Shown piece by piece: positions 46,409 through 58,441 of a DNA stretch of 64,000 nt. The DNA lies in the NCBI GenBank assembly GCA_027946365.1, contig JAPEUQ010000019.1, forward strand, positions 1 through 64,000, given 5' to 3'. The stretch's first letter is position 1. Every line of letters begins with the position of its first letter. A program made the position numbers and the translations under genes. The notes under the pieces were generated by a model, which was given only the letters and a program-made list of their open reading frames with translations, searched no databases and was not told the DNA's origin. This DNA comes from Kalmusia sp. IMI 367209. Taxonomy: Eukaryota; Ascomycota; Dothideomycetes; Pleosporales; Didymosphaeriaceae.

Positions 46409-47307
46409 TCAACGTTTGACATGCCCCAAGCCACGTTCTGCGTTGACCATTCTGTCGACCAACCACGTAGGAAACGCCCAGGTTATGAATCTCACAAGAG
46501 GAGCAAAGGCTCCATGCCAGATCTTACCCTTGGCCCCTCCGAGAATGTCCTTAACCAGCTTGTCGGCAAGCACATGAACTTTCATCGCCTTGCTCTGGTG
46601 GTCCAATCGCTCCTTGTATGCGGTCTCCTGAACGTTGTAATAGTGAGAAGTCTCGGATAGCTTCATTCGACCACTTGGCTTGCCGAACATGGGCGTATCG
46701 GCGGACCCACACATTACCGTCACAACGCGCACGCCCAGGGGCTCCAGCTCGAGTCGCAAGGTCTCCGATATGCGCGCTCCAGCTGCTTTCGAACTCGCGA
46801 AGATGCCTAGCCAACCTATCAGCTTTCCATTAGGCAAGGATCTTGAAGGTTGGCCAACTTACCCGCCCACACCATGGACAGGACAGCGTCAATGGAACTT
46901 TGGTAGGAGATAATTCCCTTAGCCTCGATAAGCAAAGGGGCAAACGCCTGAACCATGGAGAGAGGGCCCCAGACGTTGACGTCGTAAATCTTCTTGGCCT
47001 CGGCCATGTCGACGTCTAGCAGTGGGCTGACTGATTCGACCCCGGCGTTGTTGACTAAGACGTCAAGCTTCCCACCTGTACGCTGGGCGACCACGTCCTT
47101 GCACCGCGAGATAGTCTGCGGATCGGTGACGTCTAGCTCGAGGATCTCCACATTGCTTAGTTGCGTGAGATCTGCGGCCGCAGAGGGGTCGCGCACCGTT
47201 GCAAAGACATAGAACCCGCGTTCGAGAAAGATTTTGGCCATGGCAGAGCCAATGCCGCCAGTGCTGCAGCCTGTAATTAGGACCGACTTCTTCTGTATAG
47301 TTGCCAT
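46409..47307 (-). CDS. Short-chain dehydrogenase/reductase (AYR1-like) with Phe at the catalytic Tyr position
   Basis: Model: exons 47307-46863 and 46806-46409 (56-bp intron), 280 aa. Rossmann cofactor motif TGCSTGGIG (about residues 10-18) and NNAG are present, followed by ISYQSS where the active-site Ser is expected. After the intron the YxxxK motif reads G-I-F-A-S-S-K: residue 151 (codon 46799-46801) is Phe, not Tyr, while Lys is kept. A C-terminal hydrophobic stretch (APLVRFITWAFPTWLV) resembles 1-acyl-dihydroxyacetone-phosphate reductase-like SDRs. A classical role would be reduction of a ketone with NADPH. With Tyr missing, activity may be altered or lost unless another residue substitutes. 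It is convergent with the O-methyltransferase and close to the DUF3237-like gene. Confidence 0.82.
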
Positions 47308-48012
47308 GGTATGGTTGTTGCGGAAAGACGGCGATGAACAATGAAATTGATGCGGCGATGCACATCCAAAGGGAAGGCCGACTTCGGCGTTTGTTTTACA
47401 TTGTAGCGAAGCTGCAGGTTGGGGTGGCACAGCATTTGCACGTGACTTCCCATAACACCTCAGCACTTTCCTGAGCACATCGATTCCACCACACGAGTAG
47501 TTTCCTAGCTTACGCAAGATACTATCGCTGTCTTCCATGTCAGTAAATTATCGTGCAAATCAACGGACGGGTAAGATTGAGGATCGGTGCAGCCGGCGAG
47601 GGTTGCAAGGCGTCCCTGTTGAATCCCCGAAGTTGGCCAATCACCGAACTGCTTCTTGGTGCGCGCGCGGAGGAAGATTGGGCCGCATTTCGTTCGACTG
47701 GTACTGCCGTAAGTCCTTGGCCTGTGCCGGAGCGGGCTGATATTAGACCGGTCAGCACTGAGTGTTATGTCTCGTGACTTTGTGTTCCCCGAAGTGAGGT
47801 TCATTCCTGAGCACAGAGCGTGTCGCAAAGCTGACAGTGTATGTTGGCTAGCTGGCAGTCTCTCCCGAGCAGACATATTCACCCTTCGGAAATGCTCGAG
47901 ATGAACATGTTCATTATAAAAGTATCAGAATGCGGCGAAGAAAGAAGTACGACAGTCTCAAGCTCGCTGGCTACTATCGCTTCCATTCACGAACGAGGTC
48001 ACAAATTGAAAA
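47308..48012. promoter_or_regulatory. Divergent intergenic region of SDR and DUF3237-like gene
   Basis: 705 bp between divergent starts. Several short frames are open but none is convincing. No specific element identified. Confidence 0.45.
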
Positions 48013-48704
48013 ATGCTCTCCAACCCGGGATACCTCGCCATTGCGGCTATGTCCGCCATTGCTTCCCTCGCGCGACCCGCCTATGGACAGTCTTCAAACA
48101 TCACTTTGTTCGCACCTCCCGCCCCTCTCCCATTTCTCCACATCGAGCTCGCCGTTGCCGCATCGACCTTTGTGACTGATCTCGATGGAACCACTGGACA
48201 GGCTAATAACCAAGGAGGTAAAAATTGTCTCTGTCGATTTCTAAAGTCAATAGTACAACTAACATGCATGCAGGCAACATCACTGGTGCATTCTCCGGCG
48301 AGATCCTGAAACTCGGTACTGAATTCGAAACCTATCCAACCATTGCAAACTTCACCGAAAGTGTGAGTAGCACTAGTTCGACTTATTGTAAATTGCACCC
48401 TTCACGGCTGTATACTAATAATTGTCTCACGCTGCAGCTTTACGACAACGTCTTCACGGTGAATACCACAGATGGAACACCGATTCTCATGAGCATCAGT
48501 GCACACATCCATTACACCGAGAACGCACTCGGTGGCGCATCACTCTTACTCCATGGCTTCGGTCGAATAGAGTTCCAAACCGACTCTAAAAATTACCTCT
48601 ATCTCAATTATGGTGATTATATCGCCGAGTTTGAGGCCGTGTATCCTTCGGGTCACGCTTCCATGGATGTGTTCGAGCTAAAGAGCAGCGGACACAGAGC
48701 ATGA
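48013..48704 (+). CDS. Secreted DUF3237-like protein
   Basis: Model: exons 48013-48217, 48274-48362 and 48438-48704 (introns 56 and 75 bp), 186 aa. A clear signal peptide (roughly residues 1-25, ending near ARPAYG) is followed by a single domain. Its blocks GEILKLGTEFETY, GTPILMSISAHIHY, GFGRIEFQTDSKNYLYLN and ASMDVFEL fit the DUF3237 (UPF0311) beta-barrel pattern with moderate certainty. The biochemical role is not established for most members. Its place beside NR-PKS tailoring genes suggests an accessory or product-binding/cyclising role, which is only inference. Splice sites are consensus and the phases agree. Confidence 0.65.
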
Positions 48705-49938
48705 GAAAATATTTTGCCGTCATTTAAACGAGCGCGTGAAGGGCCTTGTACCTCACAGATGGGATGGCGATGCTGATGTATATATAGAAGCAGCTATTAG
48801 AAGTTCGATTATAGGACAGATAGGCGCGGAGTAACCACCCTACCTTAGTCAAGCAGAATCTAGAATCATAACACGAACTATATCAAAACTCATTGACGAC
48901 AACATCTAATGTGAAAATTATCGTAGGGAATAAAGTGGTCATATTAAAAGCCAATTTAACTACATGCTACACAAAATGTCTATTCGTCTTACAGGGGCCA
49001 GGGAAGAATATCAAATCTTATTTGAAGAGCACCAGCTTATACGTCGCAAGAATATGCTTTTTTTCTTCTACTGAGGAATTGGTCATGGTTCATATCTTCG
49101 ACAAAGCCAAGTACGGTTACAGATAACATTGCCGACGACCACTGTTGTGAAGATCTTGAAGTATTGAATCGACCTTAGAAGATGACTCCAGTCTCACTGT
49201 CATAAGAAGTGAATGATTCGGGGCGGCAATACCTTGATCCTTGCACCGGCATCCATTCTGGTTACTCATCTGCCTGGGCTAGCAATCAAATCTGTAGTTA
49301 GCACTATTAAAGTAGTGCCGATCACCGGTTTCTACTTAGTTTTATTCAAATCTAGAATAGATACATTAAAGAGAACTTTTTAAAGTGCTAGATCTCGTTT
49401 TAAATAACCCTAAAACCTTAATAATATAATACTATTTACTCTATACTATATATATTATCTATTACGCCTCTTTTGGTTCTATCCTGTAATCTTCAGAATT
49501 TTATATAGCTTAGTAAACTGGTAGGACAATCTACTAATTTCGTCTACCTATATTAAGCACGTATGCCTACTTAGGTATTACCTTTACGTAGATTAAAACC
49601 AGGATGAAATGAGTATATATGGCTACAGCAGATCCCATATAATGGTGCAATCGAAATCAACCTTGTCACACAGGTTGTAGCCTATGCTATAGCTGTAGGT
49701 ATTTGTACGATATTGAACGGTAGCTTTGACATTCTTTACTAAGTTATTAGCACCGCGCTTTAAAACCTATACGAAAATAACTCCATTAATCTTTTACTGA
49801 AAGCTTCAGTATAACAATTCAAGGTTTCAATATGTACAAATTCTATATTGAGCATTCATGATCTATATAACACAGTTTGATATTTCCGTTAAACATGCTG
49901 CCGTTATTTCCAAATATACAATTTATGTAATGTGATAC
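48705..49938. other. Intergenic region with an AT-rich patch
   Basis: 1.2 kb with no supported gene. 49,300-49,620 is AT-rich with many TA/TAG words (for example CTATACTATATATAT) and looks like a small RIP-affected repeat remnant inside the cluster, downstream of HR-PKS 2. Confidence 0.55.
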
Positions 49939-52900
49939 CTAGGGTGCAATCATCTGGCTAGAGAAGTCGCCGAGGCTCGAAGAATTGTTTTCCTGGGCCG
50001 AGGGCTGCACCTTGATCTGTGACACCAGCTTACTACTTCTAGTTATTTTCGCTGCAAACACCGTTATTGGGACAGCAGCCAGGATCTCCAACAAGGGAAT
50101 GTTCGCCTGAAGATCTCCGGAGATCCAATTCCTGACTTCGAGCGCTACGAGGGAGTCAACGCCATAGCGGTACATTGGGCGACTTGGATCCACCTCGGAT
50201 GCTGGGATCTGCAGCATGTCGGCGATCTTGTGTAGCAAGGAGTTCAAGATGAGTTCGTCAGCCTGCTCAAGACTGCTTGCCTCAGCGAGGCGTGACGCGA
50301 TCGACGCGGTGCCCTGATCACCTGCAGACGTCTGTACGGCGACGTTCGTTACGGCTAGGGGTCCCATACGCGGGTCGGCAAAGTAGTAGGGCAGGGACAA
50401 ACTGTGGGCAGCGAAGAGGTCGGCGGAGCCTAGACCAGTGCACACCTGGGCGGGGCACGAGTCGTCTCCGTCACGCTGGCGGATGATGAGGCTCTTGACA
50501 AGAGCGTGGAAGGCTGGTTCGCGGATGCCGATTGCCTCCTCCCATTGTGCCAGGTTATTTCCGACACCAACCGTCTCGGCAATGGCACCGACATCGCGCA
50601 TGATACCTAGATTAACAGATATGCCCTTAAGTCCCTCATGACGCCGGTGTTGCGCCAACGCGTCCTGGTACGTGTTCCCGGCGGCGTACTGGGCCTGCCC
50701 GGCGTTCCCGCACACGCCTGACACGGACGAGCAGGCGATGAAGAAGTCGAGCGGCCTCGATGAGTCGAAGAAGCGATGCAGATTCCTTGTGCCATGTACC
50801 TTGGGTCGCAAAGGCTCCGTCCAGTCAGTGTAAGACATGGTTTCGAGCACACTGTCGCGCAGCACCATGGCCATCTGCAAAACCCCCCGGACGGGAGGCA
50901 ACTCGCGCGAGCATTGCTCCATGGCAGCGAGGAAAGATGCCTCATCGGCAACGTTGGCACTGTAGGCTTTGACCTGGGCACCGCTTGCCGAGAGCTCCTC
51001 AACAACACGACGAGGCCCAGCATTGGTAGAGCCTGACCGAGACATGAAAGCGATGTTTCGCGCACCGCACGCGACAAATTCCCTCGCAATACTGCGGCCC
51101 AGCCCACCTAGGCCACCAACGATAAGGTACGTAGCGTTGGGGTCAAGCTTGAGGGCATTCTTTGCGTGGCGGTACACCTTGGCTTGGGCGCCCTCCTGGT
51201 ACGACAGGGCTAGCTTGCCGCGGTGCTGGCCGCGCTGCATTGTGCGAAAGGCCGTTTCTATCTCCCCAACAGGGTACGCTGTCAAGGGGCTCGGCGCGTA
51301 GAGCACGCCTTTGTGTACGAGGTCGAACGTGTCCTGTAGTATCTGTCTGGCGATGTCCTTATGGTGATCAAAGAAGTTGGTCATATTGATGAAGGCGAAA
51401 GTAGTGCACTTGATAAATGGCCGCATGTCAAGGCGCATGTTGTTAGTAATATCACGTAGGCCGATCTCGACAAAGGTACCAAGCTCAGCAACACACTCCC
51501 ATGAGGCACGCAGGAGCTCACCTGACAACGAGTTCAGAATGCAGTCGACACCGCGTCCGCGTGTAACGCGCTTGATAGCCTTGACGAAGCTGGCATCGCG
51601 CGAGTTGAAAATGTGCGCTGCCGGCACGCCGTAATTGTCCATGACAAGCGCCCGCTTATCCTCGCTGCCAACCGTCACGTATGCCACTAGACCTAGGTGT
51701 TTGGCCAGCTGTAGTGCCGCTTGACCAACTCCGCCCGCGGCTGCATGGATTAAGACTGACTGGCCAGGGCGAAGCTTGGCGACGTTGACGAGGGCGTGAT
51801 ACACGGTTACGTGCACCGTGGGCAGGACAGCTGCCTCCTCAAAGGACATAGAGTCCGGTATTTTCACAGCCAGGCGGTGGTCGGTGCGAAGCCTCGTTGC
51901 ATGCAACCCCTCTCCAACAACGACGACGCGGTCTCCAGGCTTGAACCGCTCAGCTGCTCTACTGCCAGTAGCGATGACAGTACCACTTGCTTCGTGGCCG
52001 ATGAGCGACACTTCGACCAAGCCCATGGATGCCATGACATCTTTGAAGCTACTCATAATATTAGCATTTCTCTCTGGAAGAATTCATCCGTGAAAGTTAG
52101 ACCTACTTGACTCCTGTTGCTTTCACTTCGACTTCGACTTCCAGATCACCGAGCGGGACATCAAAGCGCTCGTCGTGGATAAAGGCTAACGAGTCCAGCA
52201 GACCTGGCTTTCCGATCGTGAGCCTGAGAGCCTCGGACACGTTACTGTCTTTTAGTGGCTGAGTGCGAACAGAATCCTCAAGGCAGTAGCGCACGGCCTC
52301 GTTGCCTGCGCTACTGTTGTAAAAGCGGCTCACTCTGAGCAGACCGTCGCGCTCGCGGAACTCGGAGTCCTTAGTGTTCGATCTCGCCAAGCGAACGGCG
52401 AGGGATGGCCCATGTTTCAGCGCCGTGTCTGGGCTGCTAAGGAGATGCAAAACCTGGAACCTGAGATTGGTATTCTCGTTTCTTGCCGTCCGCGAAAGGC
52501 CATCTACGATGGCCATAGATGGATTTGTACCTCTAGTGACCCAGAGAAGGTGCTCGCAGTTCGACATTAGCTGCTTAAGCTTGTCAAAGTCGAGCTCAGA
52601 GAGGTCATCCAGCAGCGGCGTCTCCAGTTCCATGAGAGAAATAAATATCTTGCCCTCAGCATCGCCAAACTCTTGGATGTTGAGATCTGTCCATGCCAAA
52701 GTAACAGACTTGTAGGATTCCTCCTGAAGAGCCTTTTGTAAGGCATGAGAGAAGGATTTAACGGCGCCTGACGGTGCGGAGGGCTCGATAATCACAAAGT
52801 CGTCCTTAATCAGACCCTTCTCATTTGAAGCGTTGGTATGTTCGACTTCTCGCTTGTACAGTGCAGCGCCATCGACACTAATTACAAGACGGAACCCCTT

Positions 52901-55900
52901 GGCTTCCAACGCAGACGCGGCTTCCCTGTCCACAGCGAAGATAATGGTTGCATTAGGTTTGGCGAGATCGGCTAAGCGACCTAAAGCCTTGTCCAAACTC
53001 TCAAGGGCGCTGACAGACTGAGGAACAACCAATAAATCTGCCGGAGTGATGTTCTGGGGTAACGGTTCGTCGGCGGGCCCTAGTGAAAATACGTCCCCGA
53101 ACAAGCGTGATTTGTCTAGATCTGCATTGACGCCTCCAGCTACAGCGTATCTTACTTGGCTTGATCGAATTGAATCTGTGGGCATCTGCGGTACGATTGA
53201 GTGCAGAAGCGCGTCGCTATCCGAAGTGAGTTCAATGACAGTCGCCGCGGGGTTATCATGAACGAGCATATGAAGGAGCTGGGGCACCGTTAGCTTTTTC
53301 AATCTCTCTTTTCACTCGTCGTTCTTCAGGAGGGGGAAAACGTGAATAATGTAATGACGAGATGGGCAAAAGCTACGCACCTGAACAGCCCTGTCTTCTC
53401 GAGGAGCTGCAGAAATGACATGGGCGATCTCGATAGGCTCTAGGACGTCAATCGCATAGTTCCAGCGAACGTCGGAGGTGATCTCAGCCGGGTCGGCTAT
53501 GACCTTATCATCGTCTTGTTTGTCTTCATTCCCCAGCTCAGTAAGCCGAATGTCAGTGATAGACAAAAACGCCCTAGAAACCGCATCATCGAACGAGACG
53601 ATGTTTGAAGAGAGCGCGTTGAAACCAAGCTTTTTAGAGACACACGAGGTAGGCAGAACATAGCCAACGTCATCGGGGATGTCTACTGAGATCTCAAGCT
53701 CGCCTATGTATGTGGGTAAAAGGGTCTTCTCCTGCTGACAGCTCTTGTTCTTGTAGGTGCTACCGAGCGCGCCGTGGATGATAGCATCTAAAGCCGCTCC
53801 GTGGATCAGGAACGGGCGCTCCAGTCCCCGGCTGTAGGTTTCGCCAATGTCGACGAGCTTGACATCGTACGCCGTCTGGCCATCGCCAGGACGCACTTTT
53901 TCGACGCCTTGAAAGAGTTCGCCATAGTTCCAAGATATCTTGGCACACTGGGTGTAAAATTTCGCTTTGGACAAAGTGTCAGGACACTCTTTGACGATGC
54001 GGTGGAAGTCGGCAATCCTTGCGGTCTCGAGCTCAGCGTTCTCGTGCGCCATCTGAGCACTTGTCGACTGCTTATACTCGATGGCGACGAGGCCGCGACA
54101 ATTATCGCGTAGCTCGTCGACGCCCACGCATGACGATATCGTGAATTCCCACCAGGTAGCCGTGGTTGAGCCTGAAGTTCCCACTAGGTGCGGGCGCAAT
54201 GTAGTGATGACCTCAGTCGCTGATTCCTCGGGCAGCGCCATGGCAGCAAAGAATGAGACCTCGCGCAGCCGTAGGGAAAGTACCGTCTTCTCAGGCTCCG
54301 CTAGCTGCTGTGCCGCCTCAAGAGCAATGCTGACCATACCCGCCGCGGGTAGCAGCACTGTGCTGCCGATAGTGTGGCCCCGGATCCAGGGCTCATCCGC
54401 CAACCGGATGAAGTTGCGCCATACATGCTGTGTCTCGTCCAACATCGCATTCTGTGCACCAAGAAGACTCTTGCTGGGGAATTGACGCGTCATTAGTTCC
54501 CGTTGAATTCGCGTCTCGTGGCGGAAGGCCTTGGAATGATTCCATTGATACGGTGGCAGATCGATCAGCTGGCGCGCATGCAGATCGCCATTGACTTGAG
54601 CCAGGTCCAGCGGGAGACCAGCAAGAAACAGCTTGGATGCAAGTTGCATACTCGTCTTGAGCGCATCCTTTCCGCGTGTGAGCATCGACTCGTAACCGAC
54701 GTTCGTAATCCCATGCTGGCTCAGAATCTGCTCGACCGGCCCGCCAAGGGCACTGTGAGGACCGACTTCAATTAGTAGGTCAACTGTATTACTATCACTG
54801 TCGTGTGGAAGAACAAGTTCTTTGACCGCGTCAGAAAACAGCACGGGTGAGACTAGGTTGCGCACCCAGTAGTAGGGGCCCAGCGCCTCGGGGCTAATCT
54901 CAAAGCCTGTAACACTCGACACCATCGTGCCTTGGTCTGAGTCCTCTTGTGAAGGCAAAGGCGTAACGTCAGCGATAGTCGAAAGGTAGTAGTCCATGAC
55001 CCGATTCATGTGCGGGCTATGGTAGGCCATCTCGACCTTGAGCCGCCGCGCAAACACCTTGCGCTCCTCCAGAACGGCCCGCAGCTGCTCAAGAGAGTCT
55101 ACGTCACCCGACATCGTCACACTGGACGGAGAATTGATGCAGGCGACCGATACCAAGGCTTTGCCGCCATTGTCAACCTTAGATTGGGCTGCTAGGGCGT
55201 CGGCCTCTTCGCGCGAGCAACCTACAGCCATCATACCAAGTTTGAGGTCCGGTGCCTCGGTGCGCAGCTTGGTTGCCGCCTTACCCCGATAGTAGGCAGC
55301 TGCGATGGCGTCGCTGTGACTCAGAGCGCCGATACTATAGGCCGCAGCGATCTCACCGCTCGAGTGTCCGACCACTCGGGCAGGCGTTATGCCCCAGGCC
55401 CGTAGCTCGTCGACTAGAGCAATCTGGAGTACCGAACAGATGGGTTGACTGATTTCGGGGTCGCTCAAGCGGGAGCCATCTTTTTGAGTCCTGAGCAGCT
55501 CAACGGTAGGATCCCAGGTACAGCCCATGTCGCGGAGGAATTGGGTTGACTTGATGACAGAGGCCTTGAATATGGGGCGATCCAGCATCTCGACGCCCAT
55601 GCATGCCCACTGGGCACCTTGGCCCGTAAAGACGAAGCCGATTCGCCTTGGATCGGTACTGGAGCTGGCGTCCCGGGAGGCGCCCTCACCCGCACGGTTG
55701 ATAAGATGGTCGCGGAGTTCCATCACGTTGTCTGCGACACAAGTGGCTCTCCACGAAAGGCGGGATCGCGACCCGGAGAGCGTGAGGGCCAAACTGGCCA
55801 GATATTCATAGTTCGACGCAGTAGGGCCAAGACCATCTAGGTGCTCGACTAGTGCCGCGGCGTTGCGCTTGAACCCGGCCTGGTCATGGCTACTGAAAGT

Positions 55901-57636
55901 GAAGAGCCGTGCCTTGTTGTGCGACTTGGTTACCTTGCCACTTCCATTCAGCAGCTTTGCGTTGTGTTTGGCCGCGCGCTCTGGGTTGAAGGCTTCAAGC
56001 ACTACGTGCCCGTTCGTCCCGCCCATGCCGAATCCGTTGATGCTCGCACGCTTGGTATATGCCGCCGGCCACGGAGTGAGCGCAGTAGGAACGGCAAGAT
56101 TCCACTCCTCAAATGGTATAGCCGAGTTGGGGTTCTGGAAGCGGACGTTCGGCGGGATCAAGCCGTGCTCTAGAGCGAGAACACACTTGATTATAGATGC
56201 TACACCAGCAGCAGGTTCGAGATGGCCAATCTAGTTTATGTCGTATTAGTGTCCTTTATCCTATACATCATAGGGTTCGAAGATAAATCTCACGTTAGGC
56301 TTGACACTGCCCATCCATAGTTTTCCCTTCCTAGGCGCCTTTTTGCCTATGGTGGAATAGATTGCCTCAGCCTCAATTGGATCTCCGGCTTTTGTGCCGG
56401 TGCCGTGTGCCTCGACATATTGAGTCAGGCCGAAGTTTAGCCCATGAGACTCGTAGACATAATTGATAAGGGCTTCCTGGGCTTCGACAGATGGCATAGT
56501 CACTGCAAATGAACAATCAGCACTTGTGTTTCTTTTCGTGGGGTTGTAATGAAGCAGGGCGAACACTTACCGCCTTGTGTGTATCCGTCCGAGTTCGCAC
56601 CTGTGGCTCGAATCACAGCGCGAATATTGTCGCCATCGGCGAGTGCCTTGTCGAGCCGCTTTAGGACGATTATGCCACAGCCCTCTCCACGGCCGTAGCC
56701 CCCTGCACTCTCGTCAAAAGCCTTCGACTGGCCAGCCGGGTTGAGAAATGACAAGTTGGCCAGGTGCTACATCGGGTCTCAGCAGGTGTTACTCTGTTTG
56801 AAAATTCGTGTGGCCGATCTAGGAGTGAGTATGGATATCGGAGATAGGGCGCTCCAAAATGGAAGAAAATACAATGGAAGAAGAGTACACAGGATTAGCA
56901 ACTTACAGTGGTGTAATCAGGCGTGAGCATGAGCCCGACGCCTCCCGTTATTGCCATATCAGCTTCGCCCGACTTTATGCTTTGCACGGCCATATGGGTA
57001 GCCATAAGGCTAGACGAGCAGGCCGTCGTGACCGTAGCGCTGGGTCCGTGGATGTTGAGGAAATGCGAGATGCGGTTGGAAATCATCTCCTCGCCCGTCC
57101 CGAGCAAGTGGTATTTTGGGTTTTGCATGAAGTCTCGTATCAAGGCGTCGCGATAGTCGCTCACTGTAGAGCCAATGTAACACGTCGTCTGGGTGCCCCA
57201 CATGTCTTGCAGGCTGAGATTGGCGTTCTCAATTGCTTCGTACGTGACCTCCATAGCGATGCGCTGTTTAGGGTCCAAAGCGACGGCCTCAGCCGCCGTG
57301 ATGTTGAAAAAGGCGGCATCGTAGACATATGGATCTCCTTTGAGGAAATGCCCGCCCTTGGTGGGGAGGACGTTGGTGCGGGATGAGGTGGGGTGGTAGA
57401 AGGCGTCCGAGTTCCATCTGGTCGACGTCGGAGAGTAGGCATCTTGGCATCGTGTTAGCGCCCGTTCGCCGCGTGGGGTCGACACTAAGAATCCTACCCC
57501 TGCCCTCCTTCAGCATGTCCCAGAACTTCGACGGGGTGCTGGCGTCGCCAGGGAATCGGCACGCCAGACCTATGATCGCGATGGGCGTATCGTTGCCCGT
57601 CCGTGGAGACGACATCTTTGGGTTTGCAGAAGACAT
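49939..57636 (-). CDS. Highly reducing type I polyketide synthase (HR-PKS 2)
   Basis: Model: exons 57636-57498, 57442-56907, 56766-56571, 56502-56295, 56231-53381, 53305-52107 and 52048-49939 (introns 55, 140, 68, 63, 75 and 58 bp), 2,412 aa, in frame. Domains: KS (TTACSSSL, Cys ~188; EAHGTGT; NIGHLEPAAG across intron 4), AT ([11 protein letters not shown] ~555; GHSSGE ~645), DH (GHTIGSTVLLP ~975), a collapsed C-methyltransferase core (~1310-1450; VIELTSDSD where ILEIGAGTG is usual), ER (NFKDVM formed across the last intron; IHAAAGGVG), KR (GGLGGLGRS ~2025; SSVSG, QYAAGN) and ACP (YGVDSLVA ~2350). No release domain is present, so the chain must be passed on. The divergent NR-PKS with a starter-acyltransferase domain is the obvious acceptor. 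The exon 5/6 acceptor at 53306 is the weakest splice call. Confidence 0.92.
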
Positions 57637-58441
57637 CTGCACAACTCCATAGACTGACTGAACGAGACGACAATTGGGTTATAAGGGACGTAAAGAAGGC
57701 TATTTGTCTAAAAGTCCTCTTCCGTCCGCCTTGAGTGAGCTTATTGTTTCCGTCCATGACCTGTAGGCAGCGAATCCCTTGACTGCGTAGCACGTTTGTC
57801 TCCGCTACTCTATGCTGATTGTCAAGCAATCGCATCAGCCTGAAGGTTCCCGAAGAAGAGTTCGGGTAAGTATGTCACCCATTTACTCGGCAAGCTCATG
57901 CCAGCCAACATAAGCTGCGTGACACTTATGTATTCGGGGAAATCTGTCACGTGTTTAAGCGAGCGCTAGCGTCGGTGGAACTACATCTCCGATTCGCCCA
58001 ACAATGTGTAGACACCCGCACCACTGCCTTCTCTGGTTCTCAGCCACATTCTTGCAAGCGGGAAATGTTCGGGTGACAGGTCAACATTGCTACCGGGAAT
58101 CATGCGAGGTGCAATACACCATGCCCTTCGGTGACCTCCCGGGGCCGCTAGTCAACGTTAGTACAGTAAAGAGACATCGGGGAACGATGGAGCAAACAAA
58201 CGCTGTGTTATGGTGCGACCAGAACATCCAAAACATACACTGTCATCTGCGCCACACATGCACTCTCCTCTTCCTCTGGAAATGTCATAAAATTATTGTA
58301 AATAAGAAATGGAGGGGATATTGTAAGCCGTGGTGAAAGGGTCAAACAAAAGGACAACGATGTTGTTCATTCTTTCATACATCTGATCGTCTACCATACC
58401 CGGCGACCAGATCGATTCATCAACTCCCCCATCCAACAATA
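57637..58441. promoter_or_regulatory. Shared promoter of HR-PKS 2 and NR-PKS
   Basis: 805 bp between divergent start codons of the two PKSs, implying co-regulation. A CACGTG box lies at about 57,948. No exact AflR-type TCGN5CGA or tox-box match was found by eye. Confidence 0.5.

Noticed and set aside
53381..56231. Ser instead of Gly within the HxxxGxxxxP-type DH motif of both HR-PKSs
   Set aside because: His and Pro are kept and variation at this Gly is seen in fungal DH domains. It is not strong enough as a sign of inactivity.
56270..56295. Tox-box-like ATCTCACGTT near an intron of HR-PKS 2
   Set aside because: The last fixed base is T instead of A and it lies inside the gene at a splice donor.
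57443..57497. Apparent frameshift near the N-terminus of HR-PKS 2
   Set aside because: A 55-bp intron (GTAGGA donor, GCTAAC branch site, AAG acceptor) restores the KS motif order exactly.
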